This document shows positions 1-12,199 of a stretch of 64,000 nucleotides of DNA, piece by piece (within the stretch, counting starts at the first letter, position 1; the number at the start of each line of letters is the position of its first letter). The stretch is from Gnetum montanum (Eukaryota; Streptophyta; Gnetopsida; Gnetales; Gnetaceae): assembly GCA_015680685.1 (NCBI GenBank), contig MNCI01003767.1, positions 216,977 through 280,976 on the forward strand, in the 5' to 3' direction. The position numbers were made by a program, and so were the translations under genes. The notes under the pieces were generated by a model, which was not told the DNA's origin, ran no database searches, and was given only the letters and a program-made list of their open reading frames with translations.

Positions 1-692
1 ACGTAAGGTAAGGTAGCTGTGATCGGTGCTTGGTACGATGAAGGGATAGATTGGGGAGCAGATTGTGGTGGGATAGCACCTAAAAATGAGACGGAGGAAT
101 AGGCATGTTGATATGCTGAGGGCATGGCATGGCTACCCATGGCTGATGAAACTACGATTTGCAATGGGGTGGATATAATCATAAAGGGAGGAGTCGTGAA
201 GAGCGGGTTCAACTAGAAGGCCAGGGTTGGAGGGATAGTCACAGGGTTAGTTTGACCCCCACCTTCGAACTGGGAATCCAGGTCTTCTTGTCTATCCTAA
301 AACACCTCATCATAGTGGGACATGGTGTATCATTGCTTCCTAAACCTACTTGTCCATACTAGCTGATCTAAGATCCACTAATACATTTGCGTCAAGGGAA
401 TGAAAGCACCAGGAGTAGGAACAAATTCCCTACCATTGTGGTAAAGGAACTCAAAGTTACATTTGTCTTCAAGTTCTTGGACATTTAAGGGTAGATTCGC
501 TAGGACCTTAGCACAAAGGACATTGTAAAGTTTAGTATGTTGTACCAAGCTCTCAGGTGATTGATTTTGGATCCTAAGAGATCGATGTGGCCCTTGCACT
601 AGGCTAGGTGGTCACTCAGCACCTGTGGTACCCTGAATCGAAAAAGGGACCTCAAGGTTTGAGGTAGCAATAGCTGTGGTTGAGGAAATCAT
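1..692 (-). pseudogene. Start of first ORF of gypsy element A (gag-like, partial)
   Basis: A minus-strand reading begins at ATG 692-690 (MISSTTAIATSNLE...) and can be followed leftward to the window edge through a few stops: a TGA near 636, a TAG near 377, and more TAGs further left. The longest open piece is 378-599. The start lies about 220 bases downstream of a recognisable primer-binding site and LTR, which is where gag begins in an LTR element. The C-terminal part is rich in Pro, Ser, Gln and Tyr near 1-180. No catalytic motif is visible and I do not recognise the family. It is called gag-like from position only. The rest of the element lies outside the window. Confidence 0.5.
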
Positions 693-911
693 TTTGTGTA
701 GTTGAAAACGATTTGCGAACAAAGAAAAAGCAGAGGTCAAGAGGCGATCAGAGGCTTTTCATCCTACAGGGCTCTGAAGGAATCATCATTACAACTAGCC
801 TATACCACATGATGCTTAAACAACCATAAGGGTGTTACATTTACATTGATGACTAATGGGGTACAGAGAGCATGTAGGACTACCCGTAGGACACGAAAAA
901 GGCACCAAAAG

Positions 912-929
912 GCCCTCCTTCTAGTGCCA
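912..929 (-). other. Primer-binding site of element A
   Basis: On the minus strand this reads TGGCACTAGAAGGAGGGC. From memory it is close to the TGGCGCTAGAAGGAGGGC-type PBS of plant Tat-like gypsy elements (one difference). It lies between LTR A and the gag-like ORF, in the correct order for a minus-strand element. Confidence 0.6.
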
Positions 930-1439
930 AAAACTATTGCAACAGAAAACGTTAGTGGCTAGAAACATCGAGAGGTCTTTGGGCGAAATAGTTTAACCAC
1001 GAATTTGTGCAAGGGCCGTGCTAGATAAAATGGAAGCGGGGCACCCTGAATGATCTAGTGGATCAGACAAGGACTTAATTGGTGTAACTTAACCTTACGA
1101 AAATGCTATTTTGTATGCGAAACACATGAGGTAAAATCAATGATAAGTAAATGTAGGAATGAAGGAAATAATGCCAAATAATGATAATAGTAAAGAGATA
1201 ATAGAATAAACTCAGATAAGAAAATGCACCACCTCAAGGTTGTGGGTTTGATTCTTTGCCTTGTTTGAAAAATGTATAACAAGTTATACAATGTCGAAGG
1301 TGCACAAAGAGTTCATGAGTAACCAGATTACTCAAAATGTGCCAACTATGCTCTTGAATGTGAACTTAAAAGCCAACAGAAAAGCCATCTTAAAATGCTT
1401 GCGTAAAAAGGCCAACCCCTTGAGCGTTGTTTACCGGGG

Positions 1440-1447
1440 TATTTATA
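1440..1447 (-). promoter_or_regulatory. TATA box of LTR A
   Basis: TATAAATA on the minus strand, in the context CCTATAAATACCCC. The nearly identical context CCTATAAATACCCCT occurs in LTR B. It sits between the palindromic word array (upstream on the minus strand) and the PBS and ORF (downstream). Confidence 0.6.
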
Positions 1448-1546
1448 GGACCAAGAGCAAGAAAAAAATGAGACCTAGATGCCACGTGTCTTGGACCCCA
1501 TAATATGCAAACATGATGGTACTATGTAGGTGTGTTGTGCTGGTCG

Positions 1547-2434
1547 CAAGCTTTGCTACGCTGCAACCACATTGTTGAAACTGCACATGCTAGAATCTCG
1601 TGTGCTAATAATGCAAGTAGAAATGGAGTCCTCACCCCAGGGCTACGTCTTCCCTATCCTTATGAATAGGATCAAGTGTAGCAACAAATTTTGGGGGATG
1701 GACTAATGGGTATGCATAAGTGAAATAAAGTTGCTAATCATGGCAAGCTCAGTCATTGCTAACAAGCTATAGAGCTAGCTAAAGATGTCATGATGCCCCT
1801 ATCAACTTTGCATCACTTACGATGTTTAGCACATTGTCGTAGCATAGCTACTTGCTACGCTATGTAGCATAGCACAACGTAGCCACCAGTTCACTTATGT
1901 TGTTTAGCATATTAACGTAGCATAGCTACTTGCTACATTGTGCTACGCTATGTAGTGTAGCACAGTGTAGTCGTCGGTCTGAACAGGAATCTTGCATTGG
2001 AGTCAACAGCATTCGTTAAAAGCCTTGGCACACACTGGGTTAATCTTTGAAGCACTTCATTGATTTGCATCTTTGCTACGTTGTGCTACACTATGTGGCA
2101 TAGCATATCATAGTAGCCAACGTAACATGCATTTTTGTCAAAATTTCAAAATTTCACAAGAAAAATTTGCTTGTGGTTCAAGGGCTAACTGAGACAAGGT
2201 AGTTTTGGAAGCCATCATGATGTTAAATGTAGTCCTTTTGCCAAAACTGCCTGGTAGAAGAGGTTTTTCATGTTTCACATTTGCTACGCTATGTAGCATA
2301 GAAGAGCATAGCACCTTGTGTTGGCCAAATTATGACTTTTCCTTGCGCGAACATCTTGCTAAAACTTGTAATTCGAATGCCTGATTGATTTTTTTGAAGG
2401 CTTGCTATGCTACACAGTGTAGCGTAGCATAGCA
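1547..2434. repeat. Array of GCTACGCTATGTAGCGTAGC-like palindromic words
   Basis: Short inverted words built from GCTACG, CTATGTAG and CATAGC recur at about 1547-1565, 1834-1886, 1914-1972, 2070-2125, 2280-2313 and 2402-2434. Many are self-complementary (for example tgctacgctatgtagcatagc). They are irregularly spaced rather than a strict tandem repeat and all fall in the U3 part of LTR A, upstream of its TATA box on the minus strand. Confidence 0.8.
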
Positions 2435-2755
2435 GAATTCTCCACTAGAAAACTTGCTAAACTGTTTTGTCCATCCTGAGCACCGTCAACAACTCCAGGT
2501 GTGATCTCTGTGTAGATTATTGACTGGACCAACTATCCATTTGGGCAGGTTGTTGAGCCCGGCAAGCCTGCTAGTCCCAGAAGTAGAAAAATTGCCAGAC
2601 TGGACCCTCAGTGTGAATCATAATGATGCTGCACTTGTGGAAATCCTTGCCTAAGTTTCAAGACTCTGCTGGAAAATGAGAGTCTTGAAATTTTATGGTG
2701 TTTTAGGTTTTGTGGTGACTATGTTGCATTTTGCTAAAAAAATGAAAATCCAACA

Positions 2756-3259
2756 CCATCTACACTGGGGGTAGGTGGTTCCAACATAATTGAGTCTATA
2801 ACCCCACAAAAACTTATGAAAGTGAATAATTTGACAATATCCAAGGCATTTTTAGCCCTCCAAATCCCAAATATAGACATGAGATGACTTTTTCCACTTT
2901 GGAAATGATGCTACAACCACTTATGAGGCATTTTTCAGCCTCAAAAGTTCAAGCATGTAAGATTGTAGCTCATGGGCTACATGTTCCACATTTACAATAA
3001 TATCTTGCCTCAGGTTTAATGGTGAAGGTTACAACATAAATTTTCTTGGTGATGTTTCAAGTAGCATAGGAAAATCATGAAGGTCGATGTCACACATAGG
3101 ATCACATCTAACACTGGATACTACAATAGACAAAAATACAAAAATAAAAATAAAAATCCAAGACATATAAAACCCACTAAAAATCATGTAGCCATGAAAC
3201 ATAAAAACATAAAAATATATAAAAATAAAACTTTTATTACCAATGTTAAGAGCTACTCT
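2756..3259. other. Stretch without a recognised gene
   Basis: No coding similarity or repeat seen. The AT-rich tail near 3120-3240 (aaaataaaaataaaaatc) is low complexity. Confidence 0.5.
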
Positions 3260-5650
3260 AACCTATCAATCATGTCATTTGCCATTCCCTACATGAGTTG
3301 CCATTACCTACATGAGTTGCAACTTGTCTAGGACCTTCACCTAGGGCTTGGAATAGGATGTAGATGTAGACACTTCTAGAAGAGGCTCATTTACTACAAT
3401 GACAATAACAATTAATATATTTTGCAACCAAAATATATAACATTTGAAACAAAAAATGTAAAGAACACCAAAATCTTACTAGGAAGATCATGAGGTAGGT
3501 TTATTGGAGGGTTGTATTCAAGGGGCAAATAATCTAGGATGGAATCCAAAACATCTAAAACTTCTTAAGACATCATTTCTTCTTCTTCCTTGCATCATTT
3601 CTCCTCCTCCATAACAACTTAGGCAACCAACCCCTATTTCATCTCTACAACCAATCAAAGCAAAAAATAGAACAAGTTAGTAAACATTTTCAACAAAAAA
3701 AATATTGTGAAAATGTAGCCAAAGAAAAAAAAAACAAAACTAGAAATAAAAATATAAAAAATATGCACATACCTTCAACATTCTGATTAATCTTCTTAAA
3801 CTTGATGGCTACCTTCTTATGTGCTCATAGGTCAACAATGAGAACATTTTCTTCAACCTATGGCCTCTTCATCTTTTCTTTGGCTATGTCATTAGCTTTT
3901 GTATGTACCTTCTTGGCATGTCTTGAATTATTATGTATAGCATGGGGTTTCACCCCTATGCTATCAAGGAAAAAAATAATGTACACCACTAAAATTCTTA
4001 GTGGTAACTAGTAGTGACTCACCAATCTCCTTAATGAGTGGATCTTGGGCACATATCACTAAAATGATGTGATAGGCCCAAGGTTTGAAAAGTTGGAAGG
4101 CATCATGAGCCACATACTTTCCATTTGTCCTAACCACCAAGAACTCCACAAATCGTTTGAGATACGTAGAAAAGAATATGTAATGTATATAACATATATA
4201 ATTAAGGTTGTTTTAAAAGTTTCAATTTTCATCCTCTATACCAATGATCAAGAAGGTAGCCTATTGAAATCTAGTTCCATTAGTTAACACCTTTTTCATT
4301 TTCCAATCTTGTTGAACTCCTATTATTCTCTTCTATGATATCAGCATGGGATAGGCTCTAGAAAAAAAAGAGGGTTGGTCTTTTTGGCTTCCTCAACATT
4401 TCACTTACTAAAATACCACACACCACTATTAGAGAAGGTAAGCCAAGCCTCCATTTCCTCTCTATGAAATCCATCTTTCCTTACTCTAATAGCTACCTTA
4501 ACACCACTAGAAGGCATTCCAAATAGATTGCTAAGCATGGAATCGTTAATGCTTAAAATCATAGGATAACCATGAACACAGGTGATGAATTTGGTAGTCT
4601 CCTCATTAAAATAATCAATGACATTTAACATCTTATTCATTGACATCGATGGACTAGGTAGCATGAATAAGTCAAATAAACTTATGTTAATGATGTTCTA
4701 GTAGATAACTGCAAGAGCCCTACTTGTCAATAATTCTTGTGATAAGTCTACTTTATCCCACTTGAGTTAGATCTTCTCCTCATCATGACCTGAAATGGTC
4801 ATTATAACAGTAGATTCACATACAAAATTTGCATCACAACATAGGTATCCTTTTAGCCTCTTATATCTTAAACAATTCAAAACCATGAAAAACTATTAAA
4901 AAATACTCAAAAAAATAGAAAACCAAAAATAAAAAAGTATTGACCATGCTTAGACAACTTTCACTTACCAAGCTTTGACAAATCTTGAAATTTAGGATGA
5001 GTTAGTATAGATGCTTCTAAGTTTGTGAGTGCCCACCATTTATATGCATGATCAGTAGCTAAACTTGTTTGGCATACATAAGAATACATTGTATGGTATA
5101 TACTAAACTCATCTTTTAGTTGATTGCACACCTTTCACTCTCATAACCTCACCTTTCTTGAATTCTTTGAAGGCTATATGAGCAATGGATGAGGTTTGGT
5201 CATTTCTCACTAATCCCCCATGATGTACCCTAGACTTGCAAAAATGGAGCATCAAAATAGTTAAAACCAAACAACCTTAAAGCTAAGAAAGAAAGAAAGA
5301 AAATTTAGAATCAAACTTATGCTTCTAGGAAGTAGATAGTTCTTGGGTAATTTTGAAAGAGTAGGTTTATCTTGTGGCCTATCATCAAGGTGTTGTCAAT
5401 GTTGTATTGTGAATACATAGGCATTTTGCAAATTTGGGATAATAGTCTAACTCTGACTGAATATGAGTTTTCATTATTTTCTATTTCCCTTTAAGTATCA
5501 AGATCATCCACTATAAACTGTAAGATATGGGTAGAAGACCCTACCAAGAGAGTCTCTATGATGATGGATGCAACATATATGGCCAAGTGTGACCATATAA
5601 TCACATTGTAATTGTAGAGAAAGTATTCCAAAATTCCTATTTCACCAAGA
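3260..5650 (-). pseudogene. Multi-exon pseudogene of unknown family, ORF2-like
   Basis: Minus-strand blocks read as protein and are bounded by splice-like signals. Block a is about 5650-5325. Block b is 5234-4969, ending at donor GTAAGT. Block c is 4789-4409, with acceptor TTTCAG and donor GTAAGT. Block d is about 4170-3773, with donor GTATGT. Block e is 3644-3480, with acceptor TTGTAG and donor GTAAGA. Block f starts at 3393 with acceptor TTGTAG. The best open piece (4664-4401) reads FITCVHGYPMILSINDSMLS followed by NLFGMPSSGVKVA. That resembles the segment FSMQAISKVLNLPNTGPKVA in ORF2 of element E1. Several TAA/TAG stops break the blocks. No enzyme motif is visible and I do not recognise the family. 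The exon model is inferred by eye; a single-exon degenerate element ORF is the alternative. Confidence 0.42.
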
Positions 5651-7590
5651 CAAAACATATTAAAGGAAATTTGTCAATGTTCATATCTAGGTTTAGACTA
5701 TTTTATGTGGCCATCCTAGTACAATATAGGATCCCCACCATCTATATAATGATCAAGATAGGTTTTAGAAATGCCCTACACATAGCCAAGCCATACAACC
5801 ATAGCCATGAGAAACCATATGAGCCTTAACAAACTTTAATAAAATTGGTACTAAAAATGATAGCATTGGTACTAAAAATGCCAAAATATAACTCCATCAC
5901 TCTGACTCCAACATAAACCAAAGTTTAGCTATTTTGACATCTTAACAAACATTTAACATAAAAATAAAACACCTAACATTTTAACAAATAGTTTCTATGT
6001 AAGATTCTAAAATAAGCAATACTACAAATAGTTAACATGAAACCAAGTTCTAACAAAAATAGGAGGCTAAAATTGGCAATGTTGGAGTCTCATATGTAAA
6101 AGTTTACAAGAAAAAGTGATAAAATTATCTAAGTAAAGCCCATATCTTGCTATTCAACCTTGTTAAAAACCTCAAAACATTTCACATGTTGTCCTAGAAG
6201 CATAGAAAAGTGCCATGTGCTAGCCTTAAGATTAGAAAAACATTTCACATAAATCAAAGTTCAATCCTAAAATTTCCAACGCTATTAGTATTGGCTAGAG
6301 AAGCCTAAAATACAGTATTAAAATTACAATTGATCAATATAGCTCCCATGGTTGGGAAAACCTTCAAAAAATTCTAAAAAATTATTTTAAACTCAAAGTG
6401 CTTAAAACAAGGTTAGGATAGTGCAAATCAAGCTCCAACAGTGCATCAACAACTCTAAAAAAATCAAACTTAGACCTAGACTTGCATAGAATTTTCACCA
6501 AGAAAACCCAATTTACAATGAAATAATTGTAGTAAAACCCCTAGGAAAAATTCATAAAAGATTCATAAAATTCCATATTTCATCTAGGATCCCTCTACAC
6601 TACATTGGAAATCCCTAAAGATCCTAGGCTCTAGTCTTAGGGAACCAAGAAATTGCAAACACTACTAGTTTTTTGGTAGAAAAACTACAAAATTTCATAA
6701 AATAGGTCAAAATGTTGTGCACTGGGTTGGGAGAAAAATCCATAAAAAATTTAGAAAAATGTCAAAAATTTTGATTCAAGCCTTCATACAACTAGAAGAC
6801 CTTAAACAATAGTTCCATGAAGTCTGAAATCAAAATTTTCATTACATGAAGGCTATAAAAAACTATTAAAATTTGGCCAAAATTAACTAGAGTTGAGGCA
6901 AAAAAACTATAAATAGGCTTGGTAGAAAACCAAAATTCCTATTAGAACATGTCCTAAAGTCTAAATTTCATTTCAAACACAATCATATAGCCTAAATCTT
7001 TAAATTCAGCATAGACAAAAGTAAAAATTTTAGTCGAAACAAGCTTAGAGATAGAAAAACATTCTCATAATTTATGTAAAAATTAGACAAATAGTGGAAG
7101 ATGGGCATTTGGTAGTTCTTTATGAAGATCCTTTGCCTGCATAAGGATTTGAAAGCTTGGATATGATTCATATTGCCTCCTCTACATTATCCAATACTAA
7201 ATTATGGCTTGTCGATCCCATCTTCTTTGTCATAATCACATAAACTAGAGAGTGTCTCAATTTATTACTAGTAGAAGCCCAAATTGTTACCTTTTCTACA
7301 AGTACACTATGCTTATGGTTGGGTAAATGTAAATATTACTACTAAGTATTAGGTATTTTGGTCTTAATCATAAAATCTAGTTCTTGTATGCTACCCTTGT
7401 GAAATTAAAAAAGAAATAAGTTCACACACTGGGTTTCAGTGTTGAGAATCCTCTCCTAATGCTTATGCACTATCTATGAATCCTTAGTATGCTAGGAAAT
7501 ATATTCTACATGTTTTTTCTTAATATTGGATAAAGAAATAGGTCTTTTACATTGATTTTTACTTAAAATTTGACTTTCTAAGGTATTTTA
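5651..7590. other. AT-rich stretch, nothing recognised
   Basis: No ORF with family similarity, LTR end or tandem repeat found. There are many short A/T runs and motifs such as aattcataaaa around 6540-7080. Confidence 0.5.
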
Positions 7591-7599
7591 ACCATGGGT

Positions 7600-8830
7600 T
7601 GGCCCCACAAGAATTGGGCAAGAATACCATGAAACCCCACACACTAGAATTCAGCTCTAGGATGTCCACACAATATGGAATTCTATTCCACATACTATGG
7701 AGTCATGTGGGGCAATTTATAAAGACTTTAGTAGTTTTTTTCTTGCCAAACTTGTCTATACATACCCTAGTAGGACCTAGAAGACCTAGAAAAATTAGAA
7801 AAATTCCAATGTGTAAAACTCATCCAAAATTACTAGATATTGGAGCATGGATATTCATACACAAAAGTTTCACCTTCCACATGCTATGGTAGCATGTGAA
7901 GCCCCCAAAAGCCTCAATTCCAACTGTATAGGTCATTCCTTATGCAAAATTACCAAACAAACTATAAAGCTCCTATCATAGTCCAAACGCTACCCTAGAA
8001 GCCTAAAGAGACCAAAAATAGAGTTGAAATCCATCAAAACTAACAAGGGTAGGTCTCACATGATGGAGCACCTATCCCATAGGCTATGGAAATGTGTGAA
8101 ATATCATGTGGTCCTCTCACTACTAAATGTTAATCCTATACTCATTAGATGCTTGATAGTCTTTACAAAACCTAAAATGAAAAGTTGAGAAAAAATATAA
8201 CCTCCAGAAGCTACTGGAGCTAGATCATGGTTCCACACATTAAGCCTTTATTAAGATGGTCCTAGGAACTTCTAAACTTTCTTAACACACATCAATCCTT
8301 GCTTAAGATGGTTGGAAAAACTACAGATCCTTCCATACATCTTAGACGCTACATTGGAAGCTTAAAACACCAAAAACTTAGTTTAAACCCTTGTGAACTT
8401 AGTTAAAACACACTGGGAACCCTATTCCACACACTATTAAAATATGTGTGATAGTGTTCAAGGTTGATGGAAAGATTCACCATGTCTAGAATTGACCAAA
8501 AGTTTCCCAGTAGGTTCCACAAGCCTTAGGATGGAAGCTTGACCAAGGATTTGACCCTTACAAGCTATGGAATCTAGGTTTTGATCCTACATGCTAGGGA
8601 ACTTAGTTCCACATGCTATGGTAGTGTGTTGGACTCTAGCAAATTGAAACCTTGCTCAAACTTACCTATGCACAATCCAAAATAGTTAATAATGCCTTAC
8701 ACTAGTCCTATGCAGTCTAGATGTGGTCAAACCAAGTCACACAAGCCCCAAAATTAGCCAGAATTATTCACATGATGGGGACTTAGGTCCCATACACTGT
8801 GGTGGTAGCCTAGACTACCCACACACTATA
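7600..8830. repeat. Degenerate ~180-190-bp repeat with TTCCACATGCTATGG words
   Basis: A word close to TTCCACATGCTATGGTAGTGTGTG recurs near 7690, 7880, 8075, 8430, 8605 and 8790, roughly every 180-190 bases with one double step. A second landmark repeats 359 bases apart: acgctaccctagaagcct at 7988 and acgctacattggaagctt at 8347. The same words occur at 14740-14870 inside the 3' LTR of the Tat-like element, so this may be remains of its 5' LTR or leader. Units are strongly diverged. Confidence 0.55.
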
Positions 8831-9179
8831 GGAATATTCCCAATATTATGAGAATTCAGTATTTTATCTTTTTAAAATTTTTTGACAATAAAATCCAATT
8901 TCCAAGAAATTTACAACTACTTTACATGATTTTTTTGTGTATTTTATTTATTATTGCATTTTACACAATTTTTACTTTTTTTTAACAATTTATGACCTTT
9001 GTACTAGATCTTTGCTTATTTTAGCAATTTATGGCATGTTTTTTCTAAATTTTGACTTATTTTGATACTCTATAGTCTATTTTTACTAAGTTATGCCTTA
9101 ATTTGATCATAAAATCAACTAAAATAATATTATTTAATACCACTTTCAACCATCTTCAACCTTGTTTAACCTTGTTCAA

Positions 9180-9560
9180 AGCCTTTCCACATCATTTTAT
9201 ATCATTTGACAACATTTTTTATTATTTTGTTATCATTTGGTATTATCTGACATCATTTGACATCATTATACATGATCTTAACTCCATTTGATATTATTTT
9301 GATATCATTTAATGTCATTTGGTGTTATTTTGCCATCATTTGATGTTATTTAATACCATTTAACACCAATTTTCACCATTTTGACCATCATTTAATAGTA
9401 TTGTGCTCTACATTAACATCATTTTACCTCGTTTAGCTTCATTTTTCCATTATTTAGCATCATTTGATGTCACTTGATACTACTAAGACCTCATTTGACC
9501 TCATTTGGCATCATTCAACATGGTTTTGATCCTTGGTTGGTCATTATTTGATGTCAGTTA
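9180..9560. repeat. CATCATTTGATGT-type simple repeat tract
   Basis: Degenerate repetition of 10-12-bp units such as atcatttgacatcatttgat and gtcatttggtgttattt, upstream of the Tat-like pol. Non-coding. Flanking sequence from 8831 to 9809 is AT-rich and otherwise featureless. Confidence 0.6.
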
Positions 9561-10079
9561 GCATCATCTAGCCCTTGGTCCACCTTTTTGGCCTTCTTTT
9601 CCCTTCGATCTCAGTCTACCTTCTTTGGCCTTGGTTTACCTTATAATGGTCTTACTTAGCTTTGTTTTTCCTTGTTCTACTTCATGTTAACCTTGTTCAA
9701 CTATGTTGTGACTCATTATTGTAATAATTTGAATTATTTTAACATTTCTTGACAATTATGCAATACAAATGCTAGTTAATATGTCTTTATTGACATGCAG
9801 GACTAAATCATGGATACATGAGTAGAGTTCGACCTACCCTTGAGCCTGAATGGATCTTACGATAATGTTGAATGATCAATTGACTTAGAATTCCTAGATC
9901 TTAAACTTAAGAGCCTATTTGATCACATAGCCTTAATAGAGAAATCCCTTAACTGGCATGAGTACATAGAGAAAATCCTTGACCTTGAGACTAGAGACAT
10001 CACTGAGGGCTCTCTATTTGAAATTACCATTACAACCCACAATGATGAGGAGTAAACACTAAAATTAAGTTCTTAACTA

Positions 10080-10985
10080 GAACCCTAAATAGCTCGAGAC
10101 ATTACCAAGGTTATTTAGGATAATGTTAAAGCCTTTTCTTGGTCATATGAGAATATGGCAAGATTGTATCCATGTTTAGTGTAACATAATATCATACTTG
10201 ACCTTAGTTTCAAGCCTATTAATCAAAGGATGCACAAGAGTAGATCAGACTTGGCCTTAGTAGTTTCTAATGAGATCAAGAAACTTTACCAAATGGGTTT
10301 CATATAGTTGTTGATTATGTAGATTAGGTATCAAACATAGTGATAGTACCTAAGAAAAATTGGAGTATCTGTATTTGTATCAATTTCCATGACCTCAACA
10401 AGACCACTATTAAAGATGATTTTCCTTTTCCTAGTATTGATTAACTCATCGATACTATGGCTAAACATGCCTTGTTATCCTTTATGGATGAGTTCTTAGG
10501 ATGTAACCAAGTTAGAATTAACCTAGAGCATCAACTATACATAATCTTCATGACCCCTTGGGGAACATTCTATTACATAATGATGCCATTGGGCCTGAAA
10601 AATGTAGGAGCAACTTATCAATGAGTCATAACTTAAACTTTTAGTGACTATATGCTAGGGTTACTGAATGATTATATTGATCATATAGTCATCAAGTCCA
10701 AAATATTTGATGATCATGCACATGGCGTAAATCTAGAATTACAACGATGTCTTAAGTATGAACTTAGACTTAATCCTAAAAAGTATGTCTCTGATGCTAA
10801 AACAAGTAAGATGTTTGGTTTCGTAGTATTTGTGGCTATGATACATGTTGATCCTAATAAGATTAAGACCATAACCAACCTATCTTCACCTAGCAACCTT
10901 AAAGAACTACAATGTTTACAAGGTAGATTGCAATTTGTTCATAGGTTCATCTCAAGGCTCACGAATAAGCTACAAACTACGTAAG
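10080..10985 (+). pseudogene. Gypsy reverse transcriptase (Tat-like)
   Basis: The reading can be aligned from VKAFSWSYENMA (about 10115) through VSNIVIVPKK and INFHDLNKTT (10330-10410), LLSFMDEFLGCNQVRI, TPWGTFYYIMMPLGLKN (about 10550-10605) and LLNDYIDHIVIKSK (10655-10695) to the thumb and connection near 10980. The catalytic box normally YVDD/YIDD is kept as YIDH, so the second catalytic Asp is lost. Several stops (TAG, TAA, TGA) interrupt it. The enzyme would copy element RNA into cDNA in cytoplasmic particles. This copy cannot be active. Confidence 0.85.
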
Positions 10986-10989
10986 AAGG

Positions 10990-11375
10990 GGATTCACCAT
11001 GAGTGGATTAACCAATGTTAAGAAGCCTTTGACAAAATTAAGAAAGAGTTGGCCCAATTGCCTACCATGTAACATCCTTAGAAAGTTAAACCATTCTACA
11101 TATACCTTGTGATCTCTGAGACCTCCATGGCCTCTTTTCTTTGTTAAAAATGAGAAGATGGAGTAGAGTTACCTATTTACTACTTAAGCCATCCACTAGT
11201 TGATTATGAAACCTAATATAATGAGGTTAAGAAGCATTTCCTAGTCATCATATTCTCCTTGAAGAAGTGGGAATATTATTTGTTTAGGAACCAAGTTATT
11301 GTCATATACAAAGATAAATTACTGAGGGCCATAATGACCAACATATACGAGAGTAGCCGTATAGCCCAATGAAAG
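10990..11375 (+). pseudogene. Gypsy RNase H (first, connected to RT)
   Basis: After the RT thumb, the reading EAFDKIKKELAQLP (about 11015) leads into KPFYIYLVISETSMASFL, PIYYLSHPLVDYETYNEVKK and the tail RLARW-like SSRIAQ near 11360. This matches the RT-linked RNase H of plant Tat/gypsy polyproteins. Interrupted by stops at TAA and TAG codons. Confidence 0.75.
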
Positions 11376-11381
11376 GCCATA

Positions 11382-11935
11382 ATGGCTAAGTTTAACCCAC
11401 ATTACATCTCCCAATCCTCAATGAAAGGTCAAGCTATAGTCATACATCTGACAACTATCCCAGTTGAGGATAATGCTACCATAGATCATGAATTCCCTAA
11501 TGAACATATCAACATTGTTAATGATGCACTTAAAGGATATGAGACCATCATGAACTTTGATGAAGCTTTAACTACCCATGGAGCTAGTGCTACCATCAAC
11601 ATAACATTACCCTCTAGTGAGGTCCAACCTTTCACTTATCATTTTCAATTTACATTCACTAACAATGTAGCAAAATATGAAGTGTTAATTAGAGGGATGA
11701 TAATAGCTCGTAACCTAGGAATTACACATTTGATGGTAAAAGGTGATTCATAGCTAGTAGTTAAATAAGTAACAAAAGTATATGCATGCAAGGCTAAACA
11801 TTTACAGCCTTACTATGATCTAGCCAAAAACCTCATGCTACAATTTACATATGTTAGTATCCAATTCATTCCCTGAACTGAGAACACCTTAGCTAATTCC
11901 ATTGCAACCTTAACCCTAAGTGTGATACTATATGT
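11382..11935 (+). pseudogene. Second (archaeal-type) RNase H of a Tat-lineage element
   Basis: The open piece 11382-11753 begins FNPHYISQSSMKGQAIVIHL, the usual linker after the first RNase H. It continues with THGASATINITLPSSEV, FTNNVAKYEVLIRGM and LMVKGDS. These correspond to the DGAS..., NNVAEYEALI and GDSQL motifs of the additional RNase H found in Tat elements. The first catalytic Asp position reads TH before GAS, so it is lost. The domain continues past a TAG at 11751 into KQVTKVYACKAKHLQPYYDL. Confidence 0.8.
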
Positions 11936-12199
11936 ACTTATCAAGTTACCTTCCTTGATAGAGAACTATACTATTCTCATCATGCAAAACAATGAAGGCC
12001 TCTCTATAGCCATCACTGACAATGTTCCTCAAACAGAGTGGTATGATCACATTAAGTTTTACCTAATGCATGGTGAGCCTTCATAGAACCTAACTACCTA
12101 TCAAAAGGACACTATATGAAAATGGTTGAAATAATATGTCATCATAGCTAACAACACATTATGTTGAAGGTCCTATGATGGTGTATTGTTAGTATGCGT

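Larger units (their letters stand above)
938..2755 (-). repeat. 5' LTR of gypsy element A (LTR A)
   Basis: The inferred LTR runs on the minus strand from TGTTGGATTTTC (right end, 2755) to GTTGCA (left end, 938), next to the PBS. It contains a TATAAATA box and a long array of palindromic words upstream of it. Its U5 side (about 957-1075) is recognisably related to 33222-33350 in LTR B: both hold a block reading roughly gcta-ga...aaatgga-gcg...gatc...caagactta. The ends are inferred from TG/CA and PBS position because the partner LTR is outside the window. Confidence 0.55.
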
